Origin: Nemopilema nomurai
Taxonomy: Eukaryota; Cnidaria; Scyphozoa; Rhizostomeae; Rhizostomatidae
Direction of reading: 5' to 3'
DNA: 64,000 nucleotides
Assembly: GCA_003864495.1 (NCBI GenBank)
Contig: ML133426.1
Coordinates: 1,798,001 to 1,862,000, forward strand
Below the pieces are notes generated by a model, which saw only the letters and a program-made list of their open reading frames with translations, searched no databases and was not told the DNA's origin. Made by a program: the position numbers and the translations under genes. Positions 1 to 18,835 of the stretch are shown piece after piece; position 1 is the stretch's first letter, and each line of letters starts with the position of its first letter.

Positions 1-6540
<6,540 letters not shown>

Positions 6541-6760
6541 ATCAAGGTAGAACATGTTTCTAGGAAGAGAACAGGCGCTGTAAAGATGCTGTATAGTCTA
6601 GTTGGGGTCCCCTGCCAAGGATACCCAATCGCTCTGATGTCGAAATACTTTCTTAAACTGCAGTTGTATATTGTTAGGTAGCGTAATTTGTTACTTTGGC
6701 TGATAAAATCGAGATATGAGCAATTCGTTTAAAGATAATTCAGATCTGTTGCCCTTCCTC

Positions 6761-7040
6761 TCGTCAAATCTCCCTCTTCGCTTCTGGGCTTCTCGTCAAA
6801 TCTCCCTCTTCGCCTCTGGGCTTCTTGTCAAATCTCCCTCTTCGCTTCTGGGCTTCTCGTCAAATCTCCCTCTTCGCCTCTGGGCTTCTTGTCAAATCTC
6901 CCTCTTCGCTTCTGGGCTTCTCGTCAAATCTCCCTCTTCGCTTTTGGGCTTCTCGTCAAATCTCCCTCTTCGCTTCTGGGCTTCTCGTCAAATCTCCCTC
7001 TTCGCTTCTGGGCTTCTTGTCAAATCTCCCTCTTTGCATC
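6761..7040. repeat. 32-bp minisatellite in the SUPT16H 3' UTR
   Basis: About nine head-to-tail units of 32 bp begin at 6761, 6793, 6825, 6857 and so on, each containing AAATCTCCCTCTTCGC. Variants (TCGTC or TTGTC; CGCTTC or CGCCTC) partly alternate, suggesting 64-bp dimer duplication. Because 32 is not a multiple of 3 and no unit contains a stop, all forward frames stay open, which produces spurious ORFs at 6716-7175. It lies between the SUPT16H stop and its likely poly(A) signal, so it is probably transcribed. Confidence 0.9.
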
Positions 7041-7174
7041 GCTTCGATTAGAGACTATATTGTTCTTCGGTTCAGGCGCCCCCGAGCAAGAGGTGATAGG
7101 GCAACATCTCCACTCCCCCCCCCCCCAGACTACCGGGTCCGCACCAGATCTTGTTTCCACATAGTGCCGAGCTG

Positions 7175-7180
7175 AATAAA
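7175..7180 (+). terminator. Probable SUPT16H poly(A) signal AATAAA
   Basis: Canonical hexamer 635 bp after the SUPT16H stop, followed within about 10-20 bases by a T-rich tract. It is the first AATAAA downstream on this strand. Confidence 0.55.
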
Positions 7181-9639
7181 CCATCTTGTATTATTTTTGC
7201 TTTTAATATTCTCACTTTAAGAAGCGTTCACTCAATGCTCTCCCACATGCTACAATCATATCAGAGGAAACTCCAGGAGTTCTTATAATTGTTTTCCGGT
7301 TATAGAGATTTTCACTGAAATACGTTATTGCAATAAACTCAAGGTATTTCACTTACACGATCCCTTTTTACCATCATTTTTTCGATCTTGAATCAACACG
7401 TTGAAAAGCCAACAAGTCTCCTGAAAAAGTCCGGGATATTTTTGCTGATCATTTTTATGGACCTGGACAAGTTCCATGGCAAAAGAAAAGGCTGTTTGAA
7501 CACAAGACTGAATTGGACTGCTGTACATACAAAAACGTTTTGAATACTTTGATGTTAAAGATTTAATTTTTTCCCTAATAACAACATTATTTTACACTGC
7601 ACCCGTTTTTATAAGAAACTGTCTACAAGAAACCAGCACTCGAAAATGAGAAAAGGTTAAGAAAATGAGAAAACCAGCACTCGAAAATGAGAAAAGGTTC
7701 AGAAACTCCAATACTCGAGCTAAAACCAACTTACGAAACTTATGTTTATTGAGAATAAGCAAAAATTAAGTAATTTCTTGACTTTTTTATTTACAATTTT
7801 GACTAAGCTTGCTTACACTACAAACTTACAAAAAGAAAGGTGATACACAGTGATTAGCAAGCCAAATTTAAAGTATCGAGGTACTTGTTAATTTGAGAAT
7901 AAAATATTCTAAAAACTCTTGGGTTGTAAAGTGTTGTGAACCTTGAGAAACTGGGTCTAGGATGTATTCTTATAAAAAATAAGTGTTCTTTCATTAAACT
8001 GCACTTATTTTTCTGTAATAAACTGCTTTTCGATTTACTATAAAACATTATTCATACTCGTTTCCTGTATTATCAATTAAATTTGAGCTTTTCTTAAGTC
8101 AGGATTCCACTGAGGAAAGGCATAATACAAGGGGCAATCCACTCTTGCAAATAGCGTACGGGAATTCCACGAAAACAATAAATCTCAAGGTATTTTTTGA
8201 TAAAACAATAGGATTTTCACAAAAGGTGTACGAGATTTTTTGGAGTGATTTGCCCTTCGGCATAATATGTAAGGTACTATTGATACAGAATGCTTGCGTC
8301 GTTTGCTGATAAGTGATATCACGAAGAAAGTACAACAAATCTACTTTACGAGAAACCTATGGATCTGGTGTATCTGGATCTGGTGTATCTGTAGAATTTC
8401 ATCAAGACTTCCCTTTCTCTTCCTTATTATCAAGTATTGGTTAGTATAATGTGTTGGTTTTATAGATATAGATAATTCTTTTCAGTAGGTTTTTTTGTAT
8501 TTGCTTCCACATTATTGCTTCCATCATTATACATTATGGCCTATTGCTTCAACAACGGCAACAACAACGTTGCGTTCTCCGATGGACAGCTTGTAGATGT
8601 GACACGTGCAGATCTGTCGAGCAGAGTACGTTCCTGCAGCTGGGAAAGGATTGAAAGCACCACGAAGATGGGTCTCTCTCTACGCTGGAAGCGCCCCGGT
8701 CTTCCCAAAGCCTTTGCATGGTCGAAGCCCACGAGATGGGCCATATTCGTCTCTCGAATGTCAAGCCGTTCGTCACCTTATGCTTCGAATGTCCTGAACC
8801 CCCCTCCACGTTTACGTGAATGTAAACAACTTTCTTGCTCACGCTGACATAGACTTGTGAAGTGGCTCCCGACGGGGAAACGCAGTTACCCCCACGCCTG
8901 GATTGACTTCCGCGTCTGCTACACAACAATAAGGGAAAAGTTCAAAGTCCATAGTTAATCTACCACTCCTCCGCAGTGTCCATTTAATATAGTTGACAAA
9001 TTTGACCACAACTGTATTTGATATCACAACTCTTGAATACCTTTAAGTAATAAAGAGAGAGAGAGTAAATGATATGTCACGCCAAGTATGAAAATGACGT
9101 AAAAATGTCCCGAACATGAAAGCGAATGATCTACAGCAGAGCGGGGAAAAGGGCCCAATAAAAGGAAATAAACGCACTCTGTTTCAAGTCAAAGTTCTGC
9201 ATTTAAAAACATTTAAAACACATTTTTGGTTTTTGCAGTTAATGTTGTAATTTTTCAAGTTAAAGGAAACGAAATCTACTTGGAGAGTTTTTAGGTATAT
9301 CAAGATTTTGATTCGTGACATTCTTCAAACCGCACTTGTTTATATTAAAGGTGTTTTAAGCGCAGGTCAATCCTATATTTGAGAAGGAAATTCTCCGAGG
9401 ATTACCCATTGAATCGCTGCAATCCTCACAATCAGATGTTCAATATCTCAGTCTCATTTGGGGGCTTGGGAATCTGGCATCGCCAAAGGAAGTGCGGTCA
9501 CTCTCCCCCGGCGCAGCCCACTCCCCGAAAAGCATTCGTGCTTCGCGTTGAAACAACCACGAATTAGTCACTGCAAGCCTTTCCACTGCTTCCCTTTTGC
9601 ACGACTGCGCCGAAGACGTTGGACGCTCTACATCAACAA
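7181..9639. other. Intergenic, no gene recognised
   Basis: A 29-bp direct duplication at 7630-7657 and 7671-7698 is visible, plus a short GA-repeat near 9056. Around 8540-8930 several frames are open on both strands (up to 126 codons) in a GC-richer patch, but none resembles a known family and no splice structure was convincing. Otherwise AT-rich noncoding DNA. Confidence 0.5.
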
Positions 9640-12600
9640 AATGAAGTTCCTCGGACTTCTTTTCCTTTGAGTTCGTTGCTGATTGTCACAGGTATAAAAA
9701 GTCACTTCTTATGTTCGTTGCAAGATATCAACTTGCAGCAGGCCTGTCTGTCTGTCTTTGTAGCAGGTACCTCGTACATTTGTGCAAAGGCGTCTGAGCG
9801 TCGACGCGCAACGTTAGTCCTATGCACAAAATCGATGCAGCATGATGTGCGATAGAATGACTGCCGGAACGAAGCGACTCCTTAAAGTATGGGAGATTAC
9901 ACGCGCCTGTCTTGCAAGTGAAACCAATTACCGATAACTTTTATCGTTATTTTGCGTAGCCTACTTACAACCAAAGCCTCGAATTTTGCAGTTGAAGTTG
10001 AATGATAGTAGGCTCGAAGGTATTCAATGTTTTGTTATTGGCCTGCGATTATATTGTTAAAGTGCTATTTCATGACAAATCAGTTTTCAGATATAGGGGA
10101 GGCCGGGGGGCTATGGCCCTACAACTATTTTGCAGAATAATATAACTTTTCACAAAATCACTTGTTGTGAGTGTTAAATTTTCTTTTCAGATTGCAGTTT
10201 TTACCACCACCCTGCCACACCCATTTTACCACACCCATATTCGTCGAATAACCGAATATTCGTTAAATTTTAAGCCGAATAACCGAATGGGGATATCCGA
10301 AGGTTTGGACAGCCCTAGTGCATACCCTGAGATTTCAGGGCAAAATGCTATCCAAAATAACCTTTTTAATTAAAGTTCAAACGCAGTAACTACATTGAAA
10401 CTCATAAATGATCCCTCTTTAAACTGATTTCAACAACTTGGATAGTTTTTTTTCTGCTGTAGGTCCCGTTTCTCTGTTCGATTTGCATTTATTATTTTTC
10501 GAACAATAATAAAGGTGGCTTTTTCAAGTCAACCTCTGATGCAAACTTCTTATGTTTCAGCTTCACTGAATAAGCGATTCGGCCTAAAATAACCTCCCAT
10601 TTCAGTGTTCAGATATTTCACAGTCCTATCAGTATCATTTTTAGAACGTTTTTGAACTATTTTCTAACCATTAGTGTGACAAAATATATGTTTGTTGTTT
10701 GGAATTTTCTGTGATATCTGTAAAAGGACGCTATGCCCGTTTAGAACGTTCCCCAATTCAACAACCATTGGAAACTAGTAGCGATTGGATTTTGTATCAA
10801 ACAGATTTTTTAATGTCTAAGGTGCCAGTCACATGCCATGCTGTGTCCTGTTGTGTTGGTATGCACCTTTCTAATGTGTCTGTCAGCGCGTATTGTGGGG
10901 CACAAACTGTTTGCTTAATTAGCTTCCATTTATATTATTAGCGTTTGTTGATGATTTCAGTGCTACTTATTCGGGGTAAAACGTAACACATTTCGCTATT
11001 GTAAGCCTACAATTTGGCAGCCTTTGCTTGAAAATTCACTATGATTCCAGCAAAAGTTATTCAAAATCTTTTCACCCCACCTAGCTTCCCTGGCTCTTCT
11101 ATGCCACGCCCAACCACGCCTTTTTGGCGAAAGTGAATACCCTATAAAATGATTCACGCTACGCCACTGTCTTAGGCCCTGTTCACACGGGATCGCCATC
11201 GTTCCGTTCCGTTCTTCTCCGTTCCGAAAAGTGTAACGCTCTGGGGTTGTGTTCACACGGGAACGCTTCAAATGACATCGTTCCGTTCCAAACAGTGGAA
11301 CGATAAAATAAGTGATACGAACGGTACGCAATAGTTCCGTTCCGTTCCCGTGTGAACGCGTAGAACTGGTCCAAAAATTGGAACGATAATAGTTTTGCCT
11401 TTGGCATATGCGTCTGTATTGTTGTTGTGGGAAGCAAGAGGTGACAATAGTAATCACAGCGAAGAAAATGGGGGATTTCACAAACACTATTGGTCTTCTT
11501 GCAGTTTCACTAGCTACACTCTCGTCGTCCGTCCATTTAAAATACTCCACGCCATTCTGCAACCTTTGAAATCCCTTCCCTTTAGGTTTGGCTTCTATTC
11601 TACCATGAGCTTGCTCGTTTGGGGCGCTTTAGCATTCTTCATTTGATGATTTTTTATTCAAATTGTTTTAAAACCAACGAAATCGGCTCAGAGATAAATC
11701 AGAATGACGAAATCAATCCCTATTATGGACATGCGCATTGAGGCTCATTTGCTTATTTTGGCGCGCAAATTGCAGAACGGAACGATTGCGTTCCCGTGTG
11801 AACGGGGCCTTAGGGGCCGATTTTATGATAGTTTTCAGCCCTCCTAACCGGGCTGAAAACTCAGTCCCCCTCTGCCGTAAAACTGACTCTGCGATAACAT
11901 GAGAAGTTTTCAGCCCGGACTGGAATTTCAGCCCTCCTAACCGGGCTGAAAACTCAGTCCCCCTCTGTCGTAAAACTGACTCTGCGATAACATGAGAAGT
12001 TTTCAGCCCGGACTGAAATTTCAGCCCTGCTTAAGCTAGGCGGGCTGGGATTTTCACCCCGGGTGAACGGGCTCAGCCCGGGCTGAGAATTTAGTTTGCG
12101 CACGAGCATTTTGTGTACAGTTCGCGCAAAAACACCAAAAAGAAGCTTGTCAAAGATGGCGGAAGCAAATGACAGCTGCAAAGAACGCTTCCAATGGACG
12201 GGGATGAAATTGCAAATCTTATTCAATGTTTAGCAACATCCAAATGGAATTGAATTGTTTAGCAAGAGCCAATTGGAATTTAATTACAGTAACTTCAACG
12301 CAGACAAGGTAATGCACTACCTTGTAGAGCCAATAAAACGCCGAATTGGAGAACAACATCTTCCTCGCCTTTTCTTGCGAAACCATTTTTAAATCGCGCG
12401 AAAACGGTAGTTAATTCCAGCCCGGGCTGAAAACTCTCATATAATCGGCCCCTCGGCCAAGGCAACAACCTCGATGTGGTATGGAGGTTAAGGAAAAATT
12501 GAACTTACCTTACTGACGCACCTTTCGACCTGAGAAAACGCAAACGTGATGGCACTTTCTCCATTATTCGTAACCAGTCAAAAGTGCATGGAACATGGGT

Positions 12601-15600
12601 TGATTTACAACAGTCCCTCCTTTCTTCCAAGATTCAATTTAGGTCACGTGAAATGAGCCTGCAATCTTTGCAAAAAATAGCTGAGACTTTTTCTATCAGA
12701 CGCTGGTAGCCCTATTAAAGAGTGAAGTCAAATGTCTTCTCTTAATGCAAAAGGCACTGGTAGACCACACCCCCTTCCCCCGATGTCAATGTTGGGTTTT
12801 ATGATTGTGGTGTGACAGGAGATGAACAAGCGCCCAAACACTCCCACTACAACATTGATTTGGGGGTAGGGGGCCGGATGATTTGAAACTAGCTCAATTT
12901 TCCGCAAGTGTCTCAGCACCTTTTGCAGGGATTGTGGAAGTGAAAATTGTCTAGTGAGGCTTGATGAAATCCTCACCTCGCCTACTTTGCCTGTGATGGG
13001 CTTTCTAACACTGAATGCTAAACGCGTATTTTGATTAACACAGTATACTAACAATTTTGGAACATAAATATAAAAAAACGCTTAACTTCGAGCACATGTT
13101 TCGAGGGGAAATTTTACCAAGTTTCAGAGTTTTGAAGAAAGCTGTTGCCATGTTTGATTGGGAAAGGGTGGGGGGGATTAATCACCAGTGCAAATACAAA
13201 AGGAGCAATTGCAATAGCCGCGCCTTGGGGGACACAGTAGGCGGAAGCTGGAAAAAGCACTTTGTTTTACTTGATGAAAAGAGAGGGCACTTACCCCTCT
13301 GTGCCCCAATCCCGGTTTTCAACACTGTGGCCTCACTACTGCTGCAGAAGCAAAGGAAAGGTATCAGATTGTCTTCCGCGATCCTCTTCCACTTTTAAGT
13401 TAGGGTTGGGCTTCTTTTGTTCATGCAAGCCGAACCACGATGGGGCAAAGGCAAAATCATGACCAGACTGAACCTAGAATGCTGATCGTAGGATGGGTTG
13501 CTTAATTTTTTAAATCATCTTTGCGTCAAATACTTTTAGGCACACAACCAAATGCTATCTTCGGCTCCAACGCTTAACAAAAGTTAGCCCATGCGAGGAG
13601 TGAATCGATCATAAAAATATCTCGCACCTTCTTGAAAATTGCGAAGGAAAATCTTTCTAATCTAAAAAAGGCTGAAACTTGAAGATCTTTCGAAAAGGTG
13701 GTAAAGTCTAAGAAATTCATTGAAATCTTGAAATTACATTTAGTAGATATGAAATCTGTGAAACAAATTTCGAGATCTCGAATTTTCGCAATGACTGGAA
13801 GGGTAATGCAGAATCCTGGAATGCCATACTTGAAGGTCATTCGAAATGAATCATCACAAAACGTTTTGCACGTGGTGTTTGGCATTCCCTGCATTGCGCA
13901 TGCCAGTTGCTCAACTGCGCAAGGCCCAGCCTCGATCTGATTGAACCGGTTTTGGAAGCAAGCACTCCATTTGACCAAGGTTTCTACGACAACCAAAGAA
14001 TCAGTAACAGTGTTGTGATTAAAGGAGCCTCTTTTTCAGTTACCATCGCAATCCTGCATGAGCCTCTGTATCATTGTCTCTGAGTGAATCGATTTTTTCA
14101 TGCAGCAGAATAATTCGTCATCACTAACTCAGGCCTAGGAATGTTCAGAGATCAAGGGCATTAGATTTATAAGAAGGAAACGAACTTTGACCAATTCCTA
14201 TGATATTGAAGCACCGCATTGTATGTGGCTTATGATGAGCAGTGTGTGACAAGAAAGTTAACTCCGCAAAGTTTAAGGCTTAGAACTATTGAGGTTTGTC
14301 TTCTAGCTAGGCACACGAGGGGTGCAGAGAAGGGTATGGGGACTTTGTTCCGCTATTACACAGGGTGGCTCTGAGAGGAGATAACTGTAGGATGGTTACT
14401 CTGAAATTCTTTCGAGCGGTCTCGTGCGATTCGTCACTGGGGTCACGTGCAAACCGTTCCATCCGGAGCCCTCGCACCGACACAGAAGCCATGCGGTCAG
14501 CATTTCGTTACGAAACGTAAACTGCTGAAACCACTTGTACGATTTGCTGTTCCTTTGAACTTCATGTTAGTCAGAACGGCACTAAACCTACTAAGTAAAA
14601 CGTTCAAATCTCAACATAAAACAAAAGATCGGAAAAGGCTAAAATTGTCTTTAATTTTTCCGCAGAGTGCAGACAAGGCTGGAAGACATCTGGTAACGGC
14701 TTTTTCATTTACAATGCTACGACCAATTTCCAGACCAACAATTCCCTCTCGATTGCCGGAAAGTTTGCGACCAAGCCTGGAAGTAAACTGAATAACGTGC
14801 TTATTGCAGTCGAAGATGCCAGTGGTGAGCTGGCATTCCAAGTTTCGGTTGACAACGGTAAGCAATCCCAGGTTCTGCAGTCTTCAGTTAAAATTTTACA
14901 TTCTAATGTGATGATGGTATAGATGGTAAAGAGATTTTACGTTTTTCGTTTACCTCTATGACGTGAAAATTAACTTGAGAGGGATCATTTAAAACTGATC
15001 GTGTATTTCAGCCTTTAGGCTCAAATGGACACGGCTTAAAAAAATCAGATATCCTTGAAAAAGCGTCTTTTTGGTTCAAGACACCTTTCTACAATCTCCG
15101 TCTACTTTTGACCGAAGTGTAAATATCGACGACTTTGAGGTACCACTGACTGGATATTTACTAAACCACCAGTTACTACTGAAGACAATGAAAAATGTTT
15201 TCATTGGGGTTTTTTGTCAAGATCTTCTGTCTTCTGTTTTTTTTAGAGATGGTAAACAGCAAAGTTCGTCAAATGCCAGGAATCTACCAAGGTGGTGGGC
15301 GTAAAGTGATTGGTTCCACCTCTGGTTATGTGTTTGATTTTAAAGTAACAGTGACTCAGAAGCAATCGGGCGCCAGTGATTGGGAGCAATCGGTTAGATG
15401 TGACCCAGGTGTGACTACCACTGTAAAAAGCTCTCAAGGATGGGACCTCTCCAAAATAAAAGTTTATGTTGCTGGCTACAACCAGTCTGTGATTGCCGGT
15501 GACTACTTCGAAGGCTGCCTTTCCAACGTTGTATTCCAAGGAACAGATATCATTGCCACGTATTTCCAACAGTATCCAAACAACACCAATCCAGTCAGGG

Positions 15601-15779
15601 GACCCATCACATTCGGCAAATTTAGCGTTGTGGCGGAGACCTGTAATGACGCCACAAGCACCCCCAGGCCAACCAGCACAACCACCAGAAGCGCCACTAC
15701 TCCGAGCGGTGCCAGTTCTGTTGGACCACTGGTGCACTTTACATTGCTCTTGGGTTTCTTCGCTTGTTTGTTCAAATAG
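9640..15779 (+). CDS. Putative GPI-anchored laminin-G-like surface protein (signal exon frameshifted)
   Basis: Coding exons 14666-14857 and 15247-15779 join in phase and end in TAG. The product has a Cys near the mature start (ECRQGW), beta-strand-like stretches, the laminin-G-type motif FEGCLSNVVFQG, a Thr/Ser/Pro linker (PTSTTTRSATTPSG) and a hydrophobic C-terminus (FTLLLGFFACLF) without a cytoplasmic tail, as in GPI-anchored proteins. Proposed exon 1 is 9640-9690. Its ATG has a good context and would encode MKFLGLLF then PLSSLLIVT, a textbook signal peptide, and its donor phase matches the exon at 14666. However, one base is missing between the two halves, so the literal frame stops after nine residues. 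With that base the total would be 777 nt. Exon 1 is an inference, and the intron would be about 5 kb. An AATAAA at 16285 may end the transcript. The laminin-G assignment is tentative and the ligand is unknown. Confidence 0.65.
9691..11174. other. Probable intron or noncoding DNA of the laminin-G-like gene
   Basis: No exon recognised. A fragment at 10876-10982 is a dispersed repeat (see its own entry). Confidence 0.4.
10876..10982. repeat. Dispersed repeat shared with the hAT relic at 51746-51852
   Basis: About 105 bp here matches 51746-51852 with few differences, including a shared run GTGGGGCACAAACTGT and a shared GCGTTTGTTGATGATTTC. The second copy flows into hAT transposase-like coding sequence, so this one is probably a fragment of the same family. 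No transposase continues here. Confidence 0.8.
11175..11809. mobile_element. Non-autonomous PIF/Harbinger-like element, 635 bp
   Basis: Terminal inverted repeats GGCCCTGTTCACACGGGA (left) and the complement of TTCCCGTGTGAACGGGGCC (right) are flanked by TTA on both sides (11172-11174, 11810-11812). A 3-bp TWA duplication is the hallmark of PIF/Harbinger insertion. Internal copies of the TIR core (GTTCACACGGGAACG, CGTTCCGTTCC) occur near the left end. No intact transposase; a short + frame from 11395 is open but not recognisable. Confidence 0.85.
11813..12452. mobile_element. Second Harbinger-like foldback element, 640 bp, abutting the first
   Basis: Left end GGGGCCGATTTTATGATAG and right end, read on the other strand, GGGGCCGATTATATGAGAG form inverted repeats about 29 bp long that continue into TTTTCAGCCC. 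A frame starting ATG at 12156 encodes MAEANDSCKERFQWT and, after a frame change, GDEIANLIQCLATSKWN, resembling the start of the Myb/SANT-like protein carried by Harbinger elements. Target duplication is not clear (TTA left, TCG right). It begins directly after the target duplication of the preceding element. Confidence 0.72.
11834..12019. repeat. 93-bp tandem duplication inside the second element
   Basis: The block beginning TTCAGCCCTCCTAACCGGGC at 11834 repeats from 11927 with only a few substitutions. Each block itself contains inverted CAGCCC/GGGCTG motifs, so the left arm of the element is highly foldable. Confidence 0.85.
12453..14665. other. Noncoding (probable intron of the laminin-G-like gene)
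   Basis: No recognisable exon or transposon. Open frames at 12728-13054 (-), 13057-13398 (+) and 13574-13996 (-) overlap on both strands, lack family resemblance and are treated as chance. Confidence 0.4.
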
Positions 15780-18617
15780 CTACATAGCACCCTCTTTGCT
15801 GTGCTAAAGTACCACTGGACTTTAGTCGATATACTTTGAAAGTTGCTTCTATCTGATTTAAAAATGTCATAGCTGAATGCTTAATGCGCTGTTCTATTTT
15901 AACTTTGTATAGTTTTTGCATTCACAAGAGCATGTATTTCACCAATTGACATATTGTTAGTCAATTTCTCTACTGTTATTCTAGGCTGAGTTGAGGACCA
16001 AAGTTTGTCCCTGGATGTTGTTCGTGATGGAGCCTTCCATCGGTTCTTCTATAGAAGGGTTCGTCGTATCATTTATTTTCGACCATGGCAGTTGAAAATG
16101 TTTTACCTTTTTGACAATACTTCCACGCCCGGGCACGAAAATGGGTCAGATTGACTTGTAGCACCCGCTTTCAAGAATCAAGATAAGATTGGAATCTTGG
16201 TTCACGGCTGAGATGAATCTGTAAGCAAAACGGCTTTCGGAACTGGACACGATCTCAAGTATGGCTTACGAATTGATTTAGGACAATAAAATGATAATTG
16301 TAGCATATGGAACTATGTACCACGCTAAAATGAAGTAATTTTTACTTTAGAAACTCTAAAAATTAAAAGAGTTAAGGATATTATTACAACTGAGCCAGCG
16401 ATGGTTTCTGCGCAGGGACGCCGGAGCGTTTGTAGGGCAAGGGGGGCGGCTAGGAACGAAAGGGCAATCAAGACCGAAGGCGAGGGAAACGAGTCTAAAA
16501 ACTGGGGGTCCGGGGTACTCCACTGGAAAACTTTTGTCGCCACGCCCTTTAACTTGGCTTAAGATGCTCGAAATGTTAAATCATGATTTCCGTTGCATCG
16601 CATGTAAGATTCTTAAAATGAATTACCAAAAGGGCACTTTTGCCCCCCCGCGCCGTCCCCTCTTTACGGCGTTCCTGTCTCTGCGGCTTGTATGTGATAA
16701 GCTCCAGGAGAAGGACCAAGTAAATATTGTTTCCATATTGAAAAAGGGAGTTGGTGATCTCAAACACTTATCCTTAATAAAGAGTTCTTCAGTTAACAGA
16801 GCCCATCATTGATGATATTCAGAAACTTAACAGTGGAAAGCTGTTCACAATCAATATGAAAATCAGAAAAAGTGTTCATCAATCACTCGATATTTATTTC
16901 CGTCATAATCAAAAGAAGAAGACCAATTTTAGCACACAGAAAATTGATTAACCGTGATTGCAAAGGCATTGAGTTTGGAAAATGTCCACTATTTACTGCC
17001 TCGTACGATAACTGTCTATGACTGATATGGCAATGATGGACTGTCGGCCTCTGTGGAATCTACTGGTTGTTAGATATTGCCATGACAACTATCTGCAGAC
17101 GGGAACAGGCCTGGAAAAAAAATTTTAATGCTTCCGACCTTGGAGAAATGTTGCCAAAATGCCTCCAAGTATTACAGGGTTATGATATATGTTGGATAAA
17201 CGTCTGTAGAGTCCAGAGTGAAAATTAAAGGGATTGTTGAAAGTTAGGATACTCTAAAATTGCCTTGAAATGCAAAAGAAAGGGCGATTTACAACCTTAT
17301 ATTTACACTTAATTGCTTCACTTTCAAGAAACCACACATTATTAATCATTTAAAGAATCAAACAAAAATTTAAAGGAAAGGTTTAACTCAATCAGAATGT
17401 TTTGAAGTGTCTCCATTGTAACTCTAGATTTGAGACATGCCTCTAACCAATGCTCACTCTTTTCAGCCCTGGCAGGGGTAGTTAATTGACCCTTCTATTC
17501 TGTGCCCCAGAAGACAAGAGTGTGTTTGGGAAGTACAGGTAAGATGGTGAACAATAGAATCTCACACCGCAATATTTCAAAAGGATCATCATGTTCCTTT
17601 GATGTAGAGAAAAAACCTGACTTCTGCCCTTCCCGTATTCTGAATCCATTCCTGCATTGCACGTCTGCCTTCGTTCGTCACTGCAGAGCAATCATGCTTG
17701 TTTCTGTTGATTGTTTATGCTGCGATGCACATTGAATTTACAGGGGTGATGCCCAGGGCAGGTATAACTGTTATTGAGAAGTCTATTTGCTTTTTCTGGG
17801 TTCCACTGTCAATCTTGCAGGTAATCATTTCTGCTCTTCGGGTATTTCACAATGTTTGTTTGCCTTATGACTACATAGATATATACCTGACCCTATGACG
17901 ACCAAAAAGCTGGAAGCGATGAAGACCCTGGTTATTCAAGGTGATGTACCCGTGGCGAAATTTAAGATCCTGAGTTTTGCAATTTACTACGTCCAAGAAA
18001 ATTTTTGAATTTACGACAGCTTAAGGTTGTAAAAATTGGTATGATTAGTTTGCCAGTGTTAAGAAAGTTTGGGAATTCAATTTTTGCTAGTATGATTTTT
18101 TAACGACAGAAATCAACCAGTTATTTACTTTCTCTGCATTATACAAGCTGAAAAACAGATTGCAGATAATTTCTCAACAATGCTGGACCAATGACCATCA
18201 TTTTGTGTAAGATTCCAGCACTTTTTCATTACTCTATTTAGCAATTGATCTACAAATATCATGGGTTGTTGGGTAGGGGTTTTGTGCATTGTGCTATCAA
18301 ATGAAGAGGATATTTTTACTTCGCTTTTTCTCTGCTCTCATTGCGATATAAAGGTATTCTTAATGCGGAACTGTTCCGCTCAGGATAAAGGTTACTACCG
18401 CTCTGCATGATCGGATCGTGATAGTTGTGAGCTATACAATTCAAATTTAGATGTTCTTTTAATTTTCAGGAAGTGTGAGCAATATTTGAGGAACACAGAA
18501 GTCAATGTAAAGCAAATGCTAAGAAATATTTCTTTTGAAAAACATGTTTTTGGAGATTTAATCATGTCATCAAGAGCTTAATGTTCTATGTTCAATAAGT
18601 TGTAATTTGCTCCGCAG
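15780..18617. other. 3' UTR then intergenic, no gene recognised
   Basis: AATAAA at 16285-16290 could end the laminin-G-like transcript. A GC-rich patch at 16390-16530 and another near 16640 contain open frames without recognisable products. The rest is AT-rich. Confidence 0.45.
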
Positions 18618-18809
18618 TGTGCAGACAAGGCTAGAAGACATCTGGTAACGGCTTTTTCATTTACAATGCCACGACCAATTTCCAGACCAGCAATTCCCTC
18701 TCGATTGCCGGAAAGTTTGCGACCAAGCCGGGAAGTAAACTGAATAACGTGTTTATTGCAGTCGAAGATGCCAGTGGTGAGCTAGCATTCCAAGTTTCGG
18801 TTGACAACG
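18618..18809 (+). pseudogene. Duplicated second exon of the laminin-G-like gene, with nonsense codon
   Basis: These 192 bp and roughly 50 bp of following intron (GTAAGCAATCCCAGGTTC) copy 14666-14857 at about 96% identity. Acceptor and donor are kept, but the Trp codon TGG of the original (GWKTSG) is TAG here (18632-18634). Other changes include AAC to AGC, CTT to TTT and three silent ones. No copy of the final exon follows, and upstream sequence is unrelated, so this is a partial duplication. It may instead be spliced as a poison exon of a neighbouring transcript. Confidence 0.85.
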
Positions 18810-18835
18810 GTAAGCAATCCCAGGTTCAGTTAAGA

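Noticed and set aside
6716..7175. Three long overlapping + frames
   Set aside because: They are translations of the 32-bp minisatellite in different frames, without a plausible gene structure.
8515..8929. Overlapping frames on both strands (up to 126 codons)
   Set aside because: Open on both strands in a GC-richer patch; no family resemblance, no splice sites that favour one frame.
15243..15737. 164-codon minus frame
   Set aside because: Antisense shadow of the final exon of the laminin-G-like gene, whose + frame has a linker, a hydrophobic tail and matching splice phases.
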